Shown here: positions 22,056 to 35,132 of the stretch, piece after piece
Layout: each line of letters starts with the position of its first letter
Numbering within the stretch: position 1 is the first letter of the stretch
NCBI GenBank assembly: GCA_015698045.1
Contig: BLAL01000206.1
Location: forward strand, 434,001-498,000
Source: Rhizophagus clarus
Taxonomy: Eukaryota > Glomeromycota > Glomeromycetes > Glomerales > Glomeraceae
DNA: 64,000 nt
Reading direction: 5' to 3'
Position numbers and translations under genes: made by a program
Notes under the pieces: generated by a model
The model's database searches: none
What the model was told of the DNA's origin: nothing
Seen by the model: the letters and a program-made list of their open reading frames with translations, nothing else

Positions 22056-22351
22056 AGGACTCCAGACATTACTAAAATAACTCACATTTTTTTTTACCCA
22101 TTTTTCTCAAAATTAAGCCAATTTGCTCTTTTAGTTTTTTAAGGATATCTCGCCATCTATTCAACCAATTTCGATATACTTTTTTTTATTTTGTAGATCT
22201 CATTGAAAGCTACATTTTAAAAAATTGTTCATCCAATTTGGATCACTGGTTGACGAGAAAATTGCAAAAAACATGTTTTTTAGCTTCTAAATTTTATATC
22301 AATTTGCTCTTTTTTATGATTATGAGTTGTATCAGTAATGTCTGGGGTTCT
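22056..22351. mobile_element. MITE, 296 bp, 8-bp duplication CTTAATAC
   Basis: Terminal inverted repeats AGGACTCCAGACATTACT and AGTAATGTCTGGGGTTCT, continuing to AACTCA/TGAGTT. They are flanked on both sides by CTTAATAC (22048-22055 and 22352-22359), an exact 8-bp duplication as made by hAT-type transposases. No coding content. Confidence 0.85.
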
Positions 22352-24456
22352 CTTAATACTGTAAATTACTGAAATTATTTTTAATAATTAGGATTTTCAA
22401 ACTCTTAATAATATAATTAATACTATTTTCCATTATCTAAAAAATTTTTATAAAAAAGTTATAAAAATTAAATGCTTTAATATCTATTATAATAAATGTG
22501 AAATAAAATATAGTTATCTCAGTATATAAATAAAAAAAATTATTTGTAGATAAGAGATTAAGGGTTAAATAACAAAATAATATGTAAAGTAATATGATTT
22601 GTATTTAATAATAAAATAATTTATGTTTTTAATTAGAAATTTATATTTTTAAAATGATGAATGAAAAATATATTATTCAATTATTATTAATAAATATTTT
22701 AGTATTTGATGTTTTAATGATTAATAAAAAATTTTTATTTAGTTTACATACAACTCTATTCTTTACAGAAACCTTGAAAATTTGAGTAATGTTGAATTGA
22801 CATGAATATGATATAAATTTCATGTCATAATGGTATCAATTTCTGTAATGATATCATTATGATATTAATATCATCACTTCACCATAATTTATTGTGAAAA
22901 TATCATGATAATATCTATTTAAAAGAATATCTGATTGACACAGCCTTGACATCATTATGATGTCTGTAATTTTCAAAAAAAATTGATGTATTTACGATAT
23001 TAATTTGATATCACACTGTATCACACAATTTATTGCAGAAATATTAATGACAATATTTATATAAAAGAATCCAATCAGTATAGTCTTGATATTGTGGCAA
23101 TTTTTGGAAAAAAAATATATTTACAATAGTCTTACAATTTATTGTTAAGATATCATGATGATACCAAATAATATCTATCTAATTGACATATTATAACAAA
23201 AAAAGTAAATAAAATAAAGCATTACATTATGTGGAATATTACAAAATTTCCTTAATATTATATTAATATTGAATTCACTTCGTGTGATGCAATAATTTTC
23301 AAAAAAAATTTTAATATCAATTGAATTCACTTTATATGATGCAATAATCTTCAAAAAAAATCTTAATATCATTAATATTGAAGCGAAGATATTACTGGGA
23401 TTTTTTTACTTTTTCTCTTATGTTCAAAAAAGATTTTTCAGAAAATTATAGATATTGCAATAATTACAAAAAATTATTACGCAAAAAATTGATAATTCTA
23501 GTATATATTATATATAATAATAATAATATATTTTATTTTGCAATCGTGATTTTCTTTCATCATTACTACACTCTTCATTATTAACAGGATATGACCTAGT
23601 AGCGCCTATGTAATAGCAAAATAAGTCCAATGGTCTTACAAATTATAGTCAAATGATGTAATCATAAGTTTTTTTTTTTTTGTTTTTTCTTTTTCTTAAT
23701 AGACAAGATGGTTTTTATACTACATCTAAAATATTTTTGTGAACTAGTATAAACAGAAAAAATTAATTATCTTATACTTTTTAAGCCTCTGATCTCTTCA
23801 GTTCCCTTCAATGTGAAAAGTTTTTTTTTTAAAACAAATAAACGTGTGAAAAAATTTATTTAAGAAAATGGTGAATCTTTGAATTTATTAATTTGGGAAA
23901 AAAGTTATTTTTGAGTGATAAGATGTAATTGATATTACAACTAGCGAAAAAATAAATAAGCCTTGTTTAGGATAAGCCCTGTTTCTCATATATTTTTTTT
24001 TCACACTAAACCATGATATTTTTTATTAAATTGATTTTTTTTTTACTTCCAATATTACATATAATGATGCATACATAAAAAAAGAAAGGTCTTCTCTTCA
24101 AAGCGACACATTAAAATTGGAATAATACATAAAAAAAGAAAGGTAAAAATGACGTGAAAGGATTTTTTTTAAAATATAAGAATATAAGAAAATTAGGAAT
24201 CTGTATTACCTGTATGGCTATATCACCTTACTCTAAGATGATCCTCTTACTCTTCATAGCAATGCACAATAATTACAAGCGATCCAAAGTTAGAAATAAC
24301 TGTTTTATAATAAATTTATTTTGACTATTCTGTCAAAATACGTCTGCAGTTTATCATTGTAATTAATATAATAATTCATTTTAAAAATTCTTATTCTACT
24401 GAAATATTGATAGTAATTCTTATATTAGATAATCAACTTAACCAAGATTGTGGTTA

Positions 24457-24580
24457 AAAGTTATGGTCATAAAACAAAAAACATGGACGAACTAACTATG
24501 GCAGCATTGGTACTGTATAAAGTTATGGTCATAATACAAGAAACATGGACGAACCAACTATGGCAACATTGGTATTATAT
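24457..24580. repeat. 62-bp tandem duplication
   Basis: 24457-24518 and 24519-24580 share AAAGTTATGGTCATAA and ACATGGACGAAC, with a few differences. The surrounding 23600-25580 is AT-rich; no gene was found there. Confidence 0.7.
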
Positions 24581-25584
24581 AAATATCCCAATAAATTGAT
24601 TTTTTGGCAAAAGATTTAATTAATGCTTTTTTTAATATACTGGGATTACCTTATGTAATATCAATCCAATTACATGATTCAATATATACTGGAAGAAGTC
24701 CTTGTTAAAACTTTATTTCACAATATTATTGTGTTGGTACAGAAAGATGGTTTATAATGTGTCTTAAAGAAAAAATGTGGATTGCACTCTCTGTTTATAG
24801 GAGAAGTTAATTGTGTTTTAAGATGTTAAGAGGATTCAAAGAAAAGATTAACCTGTAAGTATATTACAAAACTGATATTAATGCAAACTAGTAATTATTT
24901 TTTGCAAAAAAAAAAAAATTTTGGTAATAAGTATAACCACAAAATACTCAATATCTGTCATTATATTAATCATATTTTCCTTTAAATTGTGATTAATACA
25001 AAAAAGAATAAACTGAATGACTTAATTATCGATATAACATGTAATAAGATTAACTAATACAAAAAAGAAATAAGCTAAAATGATTTATAATAAATAAAAA
25101 AAAAAATTTGAGTAAAAAAAAAATTGAGTAAAAAAAAATTTTTGACTTATATTTTTAATCTATAGAAATCATCAAAGTTTTTAAAATGTCTTCTCAAAAT
25201 CGCAAACAAGCTCTTTTACTAAATGTTGGCAGCTTTTGCAACTGCAATCTCAATAGCCGCAACATCTTTATGATAGTATTGATGCATGTGCACTTTTCCA
25301 CATATATAAGTTAAAAATCACATAAAGTATAATTATTTTACTGACGTATTGAAGAATTGTCTTTAATGAATAATGCAATGATATCATGATATAAGAAAAA
25401 ATATAAAACAGTGATAAAAAATGATTTTTTTTTTCACAATCAAAATATTTTCAACAAAAAAAAAAAATATTTTTCTTTAAAGTAAGACTCTGGAATAAAT
25501 GATTTTGCAATTTTGCAATATTTATACTGATATTATGCAATTCAAAAAAATTTTTTTTTTATTATAACATCATAGAACGAAAAG

Positions 25585-25833
25585 TTAGTAAAGAACAAAA
25601 TTTTGATAAAAAAGATCTTTATCTCCTCTACCTTCCATATTTCCTCTATCCTCCCTACCACCCTCTGATGTAAGATTACTACTATCATAATAAGTATCAA
25701 CATAGATTTTATCCTTCTTCAAGTTTACACCGTTCGCAAGAACAGTGACATTAACAGCAACATCATCAATATGACGAGAAGATTGAGGAAAAATCAGAAT
25801 TGCTATCTGAAGTAGAAATATGTCTGTATTCAA
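25585..25833 (-). other. Small open frame, doubtful
   Basis: An 82-codon frame begins MNTDIFLLQIAILIFPQ and contains VNVTVLANGVNLKKDKIYVD and a Gly/Arg/Glu-rich part (GGREDRGNMEGRGDK). The composition is less repetitive than its surroundings, so it could be an exon, but there is no family match and no splice support. It lies head to head with the gene that follows. Confidence 0.2.
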
Positions 25834-25871
25834 TATTTATAATATCATATTAACAATATGTTAACACCATC

Positions 25872-27000
25872 ATGTCACTTTTCCTTTATATAGATTCTAA
25901 GCTTGAACAACCGTTTAAAATCATAGAGGATATAATCAAGAGAACTCAGAGACCAATTGTCATGAGATATGTGATTGCAGAATATTTCGCACTAATTATA
26001 CCAGAAACAATACAAGAATATCTAAACAATAAGATTAACAAAGCCAGGGAGAAAGGTTGATCAACATCAACTTCTTCATCTCCAATTTCAACTTCCAACA
26101 GGACTTTCGCTATATTTCCTTTACATGACCTTATCTCTTAATTTTATTACAAACTAATGTAAATAAAATATACATTTATATAATACTATATAATGCCTAT
26201 ATATTATAAAATACTAACATTTTATTTAAATTAGGGATTATATCAAAAAAGGACTTATTGAAGCTAGGATACCGTTACCATTAAAATATTTGGAAAATAA
26301 CTATTTTTCACAATTTGATTTAATGAACTACTCTAATTATGTCGCTCCTAAAGAATTCATTGACTCGCACGATTTAGCCATTTCTCAGGTTCAGATAGTA
26401 GGGTTGCTCTCTGATACATATAAATCACTACCAACATGGGTTAAAGAGATAATTCTCAGTAAATTAAAGCCATTGTTTTTAAGGGTACGCTGCCTTGATG
26501 AGAGCAAGAAGAATCATGTATTACAAAATTTTTTTATTCTCTTATTCCTGACATTTGCGAATAATAGTCATGAAAAGTTAATCATAATTTCAAAAGAATT
26601 TTGTAAAACTTACAATAATTGGCAGAACGTACTTTGTAAAAAATTAGTAAAAAGATACGATAAATATAAATTTAATGATCATAATGACCTGAATTTATAT
26701 ATAAAGAAATGACATGTTAACAAAGTATTCTCCTCATGGCTAAAATATACTTCTGAGGAATTACCAGAGAAGAGTAAGATCACACTTAAAAATCTAATTA
26801 TATTTGGATTTTATTGTATTGAAAATTTTTCAGATGCACATAAGAAGTTTTTTTCATTTAATGGCGACCTTTTCACAGTTACCTGTGATTTCCTAAGCTC
26901 TTTTAGATATAATATTGGAACTTCAATGGATTTATCATCAAAATATAATGTAGTCCTTTCAAGCTATAATAATTTTGAAGATCCTGAAAATTTTAATTAG
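25872..27000 (+). pseudogene. Broken gene of unknown function inside the inverted-repeat element
   Basis: First block 25872-26058 (MSLFLYIDSKLEQPFKIIED...PETIQEYLNNKINKAREK) ends near a possible GTTGAT donor. A second block follows an acceptor near 26235 (ATTAG) with DYIKKGLIEARIPLPLKYLE and continues to 27000, interrupted only by TGA at 26710-26712. It includes LKPLFLRVRCLDESKK, WLKYTSEELPEKSK and FNGDLFTVTCDFLSSF. The phase across the proposed intron was not resolved. I do not recognise the protein; it may be the element's own gene. A single in-frame stop suggests recent loss. Confidence 0.5.
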
Positions 27001-28859
27001 AGAATTTGTGTAGTTTAATCAAAAAAATCAAAATTTTTGTATGTAGTATATTTTTGTGTTATATGTTTTTACTATAATATATTTTTTTACACGTGAAATT
27101 ATCAGTTTTTTACATCATAATAATATTTTGTAATAATTACTACAATATCTAAATTTTTCAAAAAATCTTTTTTGTAAACATAGGAGAGAAAGTAAAAAAA
27201 TTACAGTGATGTTTTCATGATATATTGTGTCAATATCAACAATATCAAGAATTTTTTAATTAATTGTAGGATTTGTATCACATAAGTTCATTACTAACTT
27301 TTAATATTATATTATATATAATATCAGGAAATTTTGTAATATACCTGCATAAAGCTTTTAAATAAAATAAAATAAACGATGTTTAATATGTATTTCATCT
27401 AATAATATCATAGTAGTGATGATATCAAATTAATATCATAACATACATCTTTTTTTTATTACTATCGTAATGATATTGGACTTTGTTAATTAGATATTTC
27501 TTTAAATAGATATCGACACGATATGTTGATGATAATTGTAGGGATGCAGTGATGATATCACCTCAATATTATTTTTTTTAATAAACTTACTAATATCGTA
27601 ATAATACTGAAATGTTATTGGCTAGATATTCCTTTCAATTAATATTGTCATGATATATTGACGATAATTGTGAAAATGCAGTGACGATATTAACTCAATA
27701 TCCTAAATACATTTTTTTTTAATAATACTTATTGATATTGTAATGATATTAAAACTTTGTTAGTTAGACATTCCTTTGAATAGATATTGTTACAGTACCT
27801 TCATAAAAAATTATGGCAATAAAGTGATGATATTAGATTGATATCATAACAATATCGTTACATAGATCAATATCGTTACAACATGAAATATATATAATTT
27901 CCATATTAATTTAACATCGCTCCAATTTACAAGGTTTCTGTAAAGTTATTAAATAGTTGAAAAAACTAGTAATTGATGTATTTATGTTTCTATTTTGATT
28001 GATAAGAACATTAGTATCATTAGCATTGATATATATAGATAAATATGAAATAATACTTGTATAAGTTCTTCAGTACTATGAATTTATAAATAAACCCCTC
28101 TTTATATCTTTAAATATTTACAAAGATAAATAGATGATATTTTTAATTCTAAAAAATCCAGTAATTAACATATTTTTTATTCTTAAACTTTATATCATCT
28201 AATTTTTTCTATATTTTTCATGAGATTTAAATTATTACAAAATCTTTTTAAGAAATTCTTATAACTGATAATATTTTTTTATAAGGTAACACTAGTCAAA
28301 AAAAGACAATTTGGCCTAAATTTGACTAGGACGAATATAGGTCAAATGATGATCTAATCTATGTCAAATTGAGGCTGATTTTTTGACGCATTTAAGGTGC
28401 CAATCGTCTCAAATTCGGAAAAAAAAATTTGACCTATATTAGGATATTTATATATTTATTCGACCTAAAAAAACTATATTTGACTACTATATATAATCTG
28501 AATATTATTGATAAATAGGTCAAACTAGAAGTTTTTTAAGGCCGAATAATAGTAGTTTTATTAACATTTATTTATAGCTATATTTTATTAATAGTTACAT
28601 ATTATACATATAAAATTCTATCTAATATCTATCTATATATTATCATTCTCATCCATCCATTCGTCTGCCATCTATCTACAACCACTATCTATTAAGATCC
28701 ATGTGGCAAAAAAATGTGTTTATAGTTCAAAGCCAAACCAATTTTCTAAAAAAAATGGAAAGAAAAAAAATGTTAACATTTTTTAGGTAAAAACTGAAGG
28801 CTATCGATGGTGGTCTAAGGTATACCTACATAGAGCTTTATAATCGCTTTTATTGAGAC

Positions 28860-30165
28860 TATTCTCCTATAAAACTTTATCTGGTTTCAATGGAACTGAT
28901 TTTCCTATAAAAAGAAAAAAAATGAATATTAGTATAATATTCGTTGAAATAATATGAAAAAATTAAAAACATTTTTACCTGCAGGTATTCCATTAGAGAC
29001 TTGAGAAATTATCTAAAAAAAATGATCAATGAGTAATGATCATTAAAATAAAAGTGAAAAAAAATTCACTTTTTTACTTACTAAAATCCAAGTCCAAACT
29101 TTCGAGATAATCACCACTGAATCGCCTAAAAAAAAAAAAAATAAAACAAACTGTTAGCAATAGTTCGTTAAAATAAAAGCGAAAAGAAAAATTTGTTTTT
29201 TCCATTTACCAATATTCAATCGATCCCAAAAGAAACTTGAAAACTACCTAAAAAAAAAGAAAAAAAATGAATATTAGCAATGTTCATTAAATTACAAAAA
29301 AAAATTAATTTTTTTTTTACTTTGCTAATTACTGCATCCAAATGTTTGAGAAACTGGTTATCTAAAAAAGAATAATAATGAAATGTTAATAATCATTGCG
29401 AAAAGAAACAAAAAAAAGACGTTTGTCTACCAGATTGCTTACTGAATTTCCATCGTCTAATTCCTCATCAAGATCCTATGTGTTCTCTATTCATACGCTA
29501 AGAATCTGAAGAACTAATCGCCTAAAAAAAAGTAGTTCCATTAAAGAAGGAACTAAAAAAATTAATTAAAAAAAGACAAGAATCTCACCGAAATTCCAGG
29601 TCTAGAGGTCAGTTTCCTATAAAAAGAAAGACAAACTGTAAGTTTCATTAGAAAAAAAAAAGAAAATGATTAAAAAAAATAAACTTAACCATCAAAATTC
29701 CACGTAAGGTTCAGTTTCTTAAAAGAAAGAAAAATGAAACGTAAGTTTTGTTAAGGAATAATTAAAGAAGCTCTTCGTGTTCAAAGGTCGGTTACCTAAA
29801 AAAGAAAGAAAACCGAATGTTAAGCGACGTTTCATTAAATCAAATAATACAAAAACCATTACCCTTCCCTCTCACCAAAATGCTCCAAAGAGTCAAAGAG
29901 CTGCAAAAAAAGAAATAACTCAACAAGTTACAGACGTCCAGATATCCCAAAGAGCCAACCAGTTATCTACAAAGAAAAAACAAACTATTAACAAAGTTCG
30001 TTAAAAAATTGAAGAAAAATAAGTTTCCCCACCAAATTCCAAGGAAGAGATCTGAGAGAACGCCTAAAAAAAAAGAAAACGAACTGTTAGAAACTGTTCG
30101 TTAAATAAAAGTAATTGAGAGAAAAAAAGAAAAACTTACTTGAAGTTTCATGTCTAAGAAGACTA
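28860..30165 (-). other. Run of microexon-like blocks with splice signals
   Basis: On the minus strand about ten blocks of 28-79 nt each follow a pyrimidine-rich AG (TTTTTTTTTAG) and end at a donor-like GT. Clear examples: 29361-29333 (29 nt, donor GTAATT), 29247-29210 (38 nt, GTAAAT), 29125-29082 (44 nt, GTAAGT), 29012-28979 (34 nt, GTAAAA). Spacers between these are 69-85 nt, within fungal intron size. The blocks resemble one another (GGAATTT, TTCTCAA cores), so the run arose by tandem duplication. Block lengths are not multiples of three. Transcription is not shown; this could be a plain tandem repeat. Confidence 0.45.
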
Positions 30166-30204
30166 AAATAACTACGTAAAAATCAGACGTTTCATAAAGG
30201 TTTT

Positions 30205-30400
30205 TTTAACAGAAGGTCAAGAGAAGTGGAAAAAGAAAAAGAAGGGAAAAGGGAAAGAAAAAGGAAAAGATGAAGGGAAAGGAAAAGATGAAAGAAAAGG
30301 GAAAGATAAAGGATAGGAAAGGACAAAAGGATGTGAAAAACAAAAGAAAGGGGAGAGCAAGAAAAAAGGGAATGGTGAAGGAAAAAAGTAAAAAGTTTTG
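30205..30400. repeat. Almost pure purine tract
   Basis: The plus strand is nearly only A and G for about 190 bp (AAGGGAAAGAAAAAGGAAAA style). The 96-codon minus frame across it (30192-30482) is a hydrophobic low-complexity translation and was not accepted as a gene. Confidence 0.75.
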
Positions 30401-30626
30401 TTAAAAGTTTAAAAAAAACATAAAGATCTTTTTTTTTTAAACTTTGATTACATGACATGTGATGTGAGTTCATGTAATACACAATTAATATTAGATTTGA
30501 CTATGATTTAACAAAGGTCGAATATATGTATAATCATTGATCATTACTAATTGTGGTCGAATAATTTAATTTTGGTTAAATATAGCCAAATTTTATTAAG
30601 GTCGAATATTTCTTTTTCGACTAGTG

Positions 30627-33600
30627 TAAGTAACTGTAAAAAATTTCAAATTGTTTAGTTTTTTTCTGAATTTTTAGTTATCAAATAAATAAATAAAATC
30701 ATTATTACTTACATTGACTATTATTAAAACGCTTATATTCTTTTTTTAATTCAAATAACAGTAATATTTTTGCTATTTTTGATATTCTAAAACATTTTTT
30801 TTTATAAATTAAGCTATCAATTAAATTTTTATTCTTACTAAATAATCTGAATAAAAATGTTTACTACAAAATAACAATACAAAAATTATGTATTAAAATA
30901 CAATAAAAAATATTTTTTTTATTTATTAGATTTGTATTTATTTATACTATCTTTTGTTTTGAACTGATTCAAGTCTGATTTTTCAGTAAGAAACAATAAA
31001 AAAAAATATAATCATATTATCACATGTATTTTCAGATTGAAAAAAAATATGGAAATAATCACATTGTGCTATAGGGTCATGTGATCAGTATGATTTACTT
31101 TTTGCAAACTCCATTAGTTTTTCTATTATTTTACAATCAGTTTTAAGTTAGGTAAGCTGAAAAGTTTTAAAAGCATATATAATGGTTTTTCTGCTTTAAA
31201 CATAAGCTGTAACTCTCTTTTTTATTCTTTAAAAGTTTTTTTGACAATCTGTAGAAAAAAAATATGTTATTCAATAGAAAAATTCAAATAATCATAATTA
31301 TTAGCTTAAAATGTAATTTATTAAGTTACAAATATTTAATTGGGATTTGTTAATAATTATTTTATTTTTTTTTAATAAATTAACTGTATAATATTTTTTT
31401 TCCTTTATTTTTTAGGATGGATTTATTAGTTTTAGTTGGAGTAAATTTTAATCGGAACTGCGTCGCTCAGCTGATTGACATCAGGTGACCCTAGCGCCGA
31501 TCGGCCTTTTTTGAGAAAACGCTGTATTTTATTGAATAGAGGAAGTATTAAATACTGTGGAAATTTAAATAGTTCCAGTATTTCCGAATACCCTGTAACG
31601 AAACATGTAGTATCTTAGGACATATGGAATTCCTTGAACTAACCCATGCACCAATATTCATAATCCCCAGTATAAACCACTTTCTACTCATTAAAATAGC
31701 AGTAACGGGACAAATCTTATAAATCCATGCTTATGTAGCTCTCAACTCAATTGGAAAAACCTAAAAGAGGGGTTTAAGTTGTACAGCACGTACTGATATT
31801 TAACAGTATTCTGGATTTACGTATATTTAAAATTATTAATCACTATTATTTTCATATTTAACTCTTTACTTATATTTTTTTCCGTTTATAAATAGAGTAA
31901 TTTTATACTATAGTTAAAAAATTTAAACTAAATTACTCATATTGACGTGTCAAATTTCGATTTACTTGCTTCCGAGAAATTACTTTTTGTTCTTTAGCTG
32001 CTCTTTAGAACACGTAATTGATTTGAAAAAAAAGTTTTATTATTTTTTTTCTTTTTCAATTAATGTTGATATAACAGGAGTTAATTACCTCGGATTTTAT
32101 AAAAAAGAATTCAACAATGATTATTCATTCGTTAGAGGAGAAAATTACAATAATCACGTGAATGAAATACATGAAAAACATTTACATTCGTATTTATTTT
32201 AAAGAAACAATACTTATAACGTATTCACAATCGATCCTGTATTCTCGTTTCCTAGTTACTCCATCACTTTTCAGATTTGATGTAAAGATGGTAATTGCAG
32301 GTCAAAATATTCTTGAAGACTTTCAAGGAAAGTCTCTCAAATTATTTGATGTCAAACTAATAGTTCCTTTTGAAATTTCTTCATAATTTTCATTAATGTT
32401 GCGGACGTAACTGTTTTTATGATTGGCGAAAGGCAAAGTCAAATTCCGAAACATGGCTCAAACTTCCGAAATCTTCCAAAACTTCCGTAAACTCCGATCC
32501 CTAAATTTCAAATTCTAGACGTTTCTACTAAGTTTTAACATATATTTATTTATTATTTCTTAATAATTTTTATATATTGTACCATGCATTTTTATAAAAT
32601 TTGCATAGAACCAATTATTTCATCGGCTTTGGCAGCTTGTGTGTCTGTTTCATCATTTTGAATATTAACATATTTTAATTGTTAATCAGGTACCACAAAC
32701 ATTTTTTTGACTGCGCACCTTATGTGTGTGACAAAAAATGTCGTCATTGGATCCATTCATTCTAAAATTGGAAACGATGAAAATCTACAAAATTGCTTAT
32801 TTGGTCACTTTAAAGTTCGAGTCGGATATTAAACGGATATTACACATTTCCCCTTCCCATTTACTGTTTCAATCATACAATACCTATCTTTCACGTTTTT
32901 GAAATTGTTGTTGAAAATTATTGAATTCGTTACGTTTCAAAATTAAACAAAAAGATATCATTGAATTTGATTTCTCTTTACTACAGGTTGTCACACTGAT
33001 AAGAACAATAATTTATTAAAAAGAATAATATTATGCATATTAAAACGATGATTGATGATATGATTACGGCTGATTTTTAACGCAAAGGTTATACAAGAAA
33101 ATTAAGTACTTTCAATAAAATCCTAAATAGTAAAGCAAAAAAAAACCATTGTTTTGATCATATCAAAATTCCCTAATTTGAAAATTAAGAAAATAAGCTT
33201 ATTTGATACGTGATACAGTTTTTTTTCAACTCCCAAATTGAGTTTATTGACGATAAACATTCATATGGTCGGAGATTAATTACTTTCAATAAATCTTAAA
33301 CGGTAGAAAAAACAAATCGTTGTCAGATAGATCATCGCTGCCGAATTATAATGATAACAATCTTTTTTCAATTGTCCGTAATCGTTTGAGAGAGAATACG
33401 TAAGTCCCTTTTCTAGTACATATATGGTACTCATAATTAACAGACTTTAGATATTTTTGATGATAAAAATTCGTATATAAATGTGGGCCGTTATCCTGTC
33501 GTTTTTTACATAAATCAGTTTTTTTTTTTCATATTATTTATTTTTATTACATTCAAAATCTGAAGTTAAAAATATATTTCTCCCCATTTATAATTCATAC

Positions 33601-33677
33601 TATTTACATATTATTATATCAATCACATATCAACCATTTATCGCTTTTAAATATCTTTTCCTTCTATAATCATAACA
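30627..33677. other. Intergenic region upstream of the second F-box gene
   Basis: Mostly AT-rich. A GC-richer patch lies at 31455-31512 (CTGCGTCGCTCAGCTGATTG then CAGGTGACCCTAGCGCCGAT) with no structure I can name. Frames at 31942-32202 and 32162-32386 (+) have no recognisable domain and overlap each other. 32440-32510 has repeated ACTTCCGAAA motifs. The last 140 bp contain CT-rich sequence as in a fungal 5-prime leader. Confidence 0.35.
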
Positions 33678-35132
33678 ATGGCTATACTTGTCCCGGACGT
33701 TCTCTTGCTTATTTTTACCATATTAATGGAAATTGATCCTACTTCCTTACATTCATGCATTTTGATAAATAGATCATGGTGTGAAGTAGCTACGCCAATG
33801 TTTTGGAAATATGCTACATACACTTTTTATAAAAATTGTTTCAATTATAATGAAGAATCACGTAAAAAATTATATAATGTGATTTTTCACTTTTTATCGC
33901 ATGAATCGATTGACCTTTTATCCAACAATAATATCACGTTACCTTTGAATAGATTGCCAAATAAACCCACTTTTAATTACATGAATTATTTTACTCATGT
34001 CTCATCGATTTGGATTAAAGACATGGCACATCGTACAATTAATCTGGATACTGTTGGACGTAAAAAAAAGGTGAAATTATTGAAAGAAGAAATTTTCAAA
34101 TTAATCTTTAGTAATTGTAAGAATGTAAAGATTTTCTGCTGGAATACTAAATTGGAATTATATACGTATGAAAATTCCATCCCATTTTTTTCAAATTTAA
34201 ATTCACTTTCTATTGACTTTCAAAAGCCCAGGACCGATTATATATTTGGAAGACTTTCTAACATTTGTCAAAATCTTAAAGAGTTAGAGATAGAAGAGTG
34301 TAATAAGGATAGTGAACATTTAGCTTCCCTCATTGAAAATCAAAATGATCTGCAATCCTTATATGTGCGTTTTGATGATACAGAAAAAAAATACGATTTT
34401 TTAAATTATGGGATAGGAAAAAAAATGGAAATGTTAAAAAAATTAGCTTTACAACCATTACCCCAGTCCCCTCCCAAATTTCTCCCAAAATTACAAAATT
34501 TATTAGAATTAAATCTCCACAACGATTATTATGGAGAATTAAATGATGTCATGGTGAACTGGGAAGAATGGGGAACCAATTTAAACTTGACATCATTCCC
34601 GGTCCTCAAATGTCTTAAAACTTCTTATCTACAATGTAATATTGAAAGTTTTATCGTTGCAAATTCTGGAAGGGAGATTTTAGAAATTGAGTTCCGACAT
34701 TCACTTGAATCTTCCACCTATCAACCCGATAATAGAATTTTAATTCGGAAAATATCAACTCATTGTCCAAAGTTAACAAGCCTAACTATGGATCTTGATC
34801 TTATGAATGTGAGTGACTTAACTATACTTTTCTCTAATTGTACTCAATTAGAGAAAATATACTTTACGGCCAAAGTCATGGCATCTCCGAATGGTGATAA
34901 TTTATTAAAAGTTTTGAGTGATTCATCACTCGAAAATTTAAAAGATTTTTCATTTAATGACAAATGGAATTTCTCATTAGAAGGCCTAGAAAACTTTTTC
35001 AAAAGTTGGAGGAGTAAAAAAAAATCTCCAATTAATTTCACTCACTATTATGATGAGTTGTTTTATTATTGGACGTCTGATCATGAAGAGTTGGTAAAAA
35101 AATATAAAACTGAGGGAATAATTATCGGATAA
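33678..35132 (+). CDS. F-box protein with leucine-rich repeat-like C-terminus
   Basis: Intact single-exon frame of 484 residues from ATG 33678. The F-box-like N-terminus is at residues 4-46 (LVPDVLLLIFTILMEIDPTSLHSCILINRSWCEVATPMFWKY), the presumed Skp1-binding part. Then come leucine-rich repeat-like segments (FFSNLNSLSIDF, CQNLKELEIEEC, LPKLQNLLELNL, CPKLTSLTMDL) likely to bind the substrate. It shares the LHSCxLxNRxWC signature and overall length with the protein at 16002-17528 but is clearly diverged. Predicted role: SCF ubiquitin ligase adaptor, target unknown. Confidence 0.9.
   Translation: MAILVPDVLLLIFTILMEIDPTSLHSCILINRSWCEVATPMFWKYATYTFYKNCFNYNEESRKKLYNVIFHFLSHESIDLLSNNNITLPLNRLPNKPTFNYMNYFTHVSSIWIKDMAHRTINLDTVGRKKKVKLLKEEIFKLIFSNCKNVKIFCWNTKLELYTYENSIPFFSNLNSLSIDFQKPRTDYIFGRLSNICQNLKELEIEECNKDSEHLASLIENQNDLQSLYVRFDDTEKKYDFLNYGIGKKMEMLKKLALQPLPQSPPKFLPKLQNLLELNLHNDYYGELNDVMVNWEEWGTNLNLTSFPVLKCLKTSYLQCNIESFIVANSGREILEIEFRHSLESSTYQPDNRILIRKISTHCPKLTSLTMDLDLMNVSDLTILFSNCTQLEKIYFTAKVMASPNGDNLLKVLSDSSLENLKDFSFNDKWNFSLEGLENFFKSWRSKKKSPINFTHYYDELFYYWTSDHEELVKKYKTEGIIIG

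Larger units (their letters stand above)
22761..27945. mobile_element. Unclassified element bounded by long AT-rich inverted repeats
   Basis: CTTTACAGAAACCTTG at 22761-22776 is exactly inverted at 27930-27945, and the similarity continues imperfectly for about 60 bp. Inside each end, roughly 22800-23420 and 27200-27900, are arrays of ATGATATTATCATGATAT-like short palindromes. The interior holds an interrupted gene (25872-27000). No target duplication could be fixed. Long repeat-filled ends with an internal gene fit a DNA transposon, superfamily unknown. Confidence 0.55.
28290..30626. mobile_element. CACTAG-ended element with an exon-like microblock array
   Basis: Ends CACTAGTCAAAAA (28290) and TTTTTCGACTAGTG (30626) are inverted repeats flanked by TAA on both sides (28287-28289, 30627-30629). 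This is the CACTA signature with a 3-bp duplication. Subterminal sequence has repeated GGTCGAATA / TTTGACCTATAT motifs. It contains no transposase. The interior is the minus-strand array of short exon-like blocks and a purine tract. Confidence 0.75.

Noticed and set aside
31455-31512. Possible tRNA or other structured RNA in a GC-rich patch
   Set aside because: No cloverleaf or T-loop consensus could be formed.
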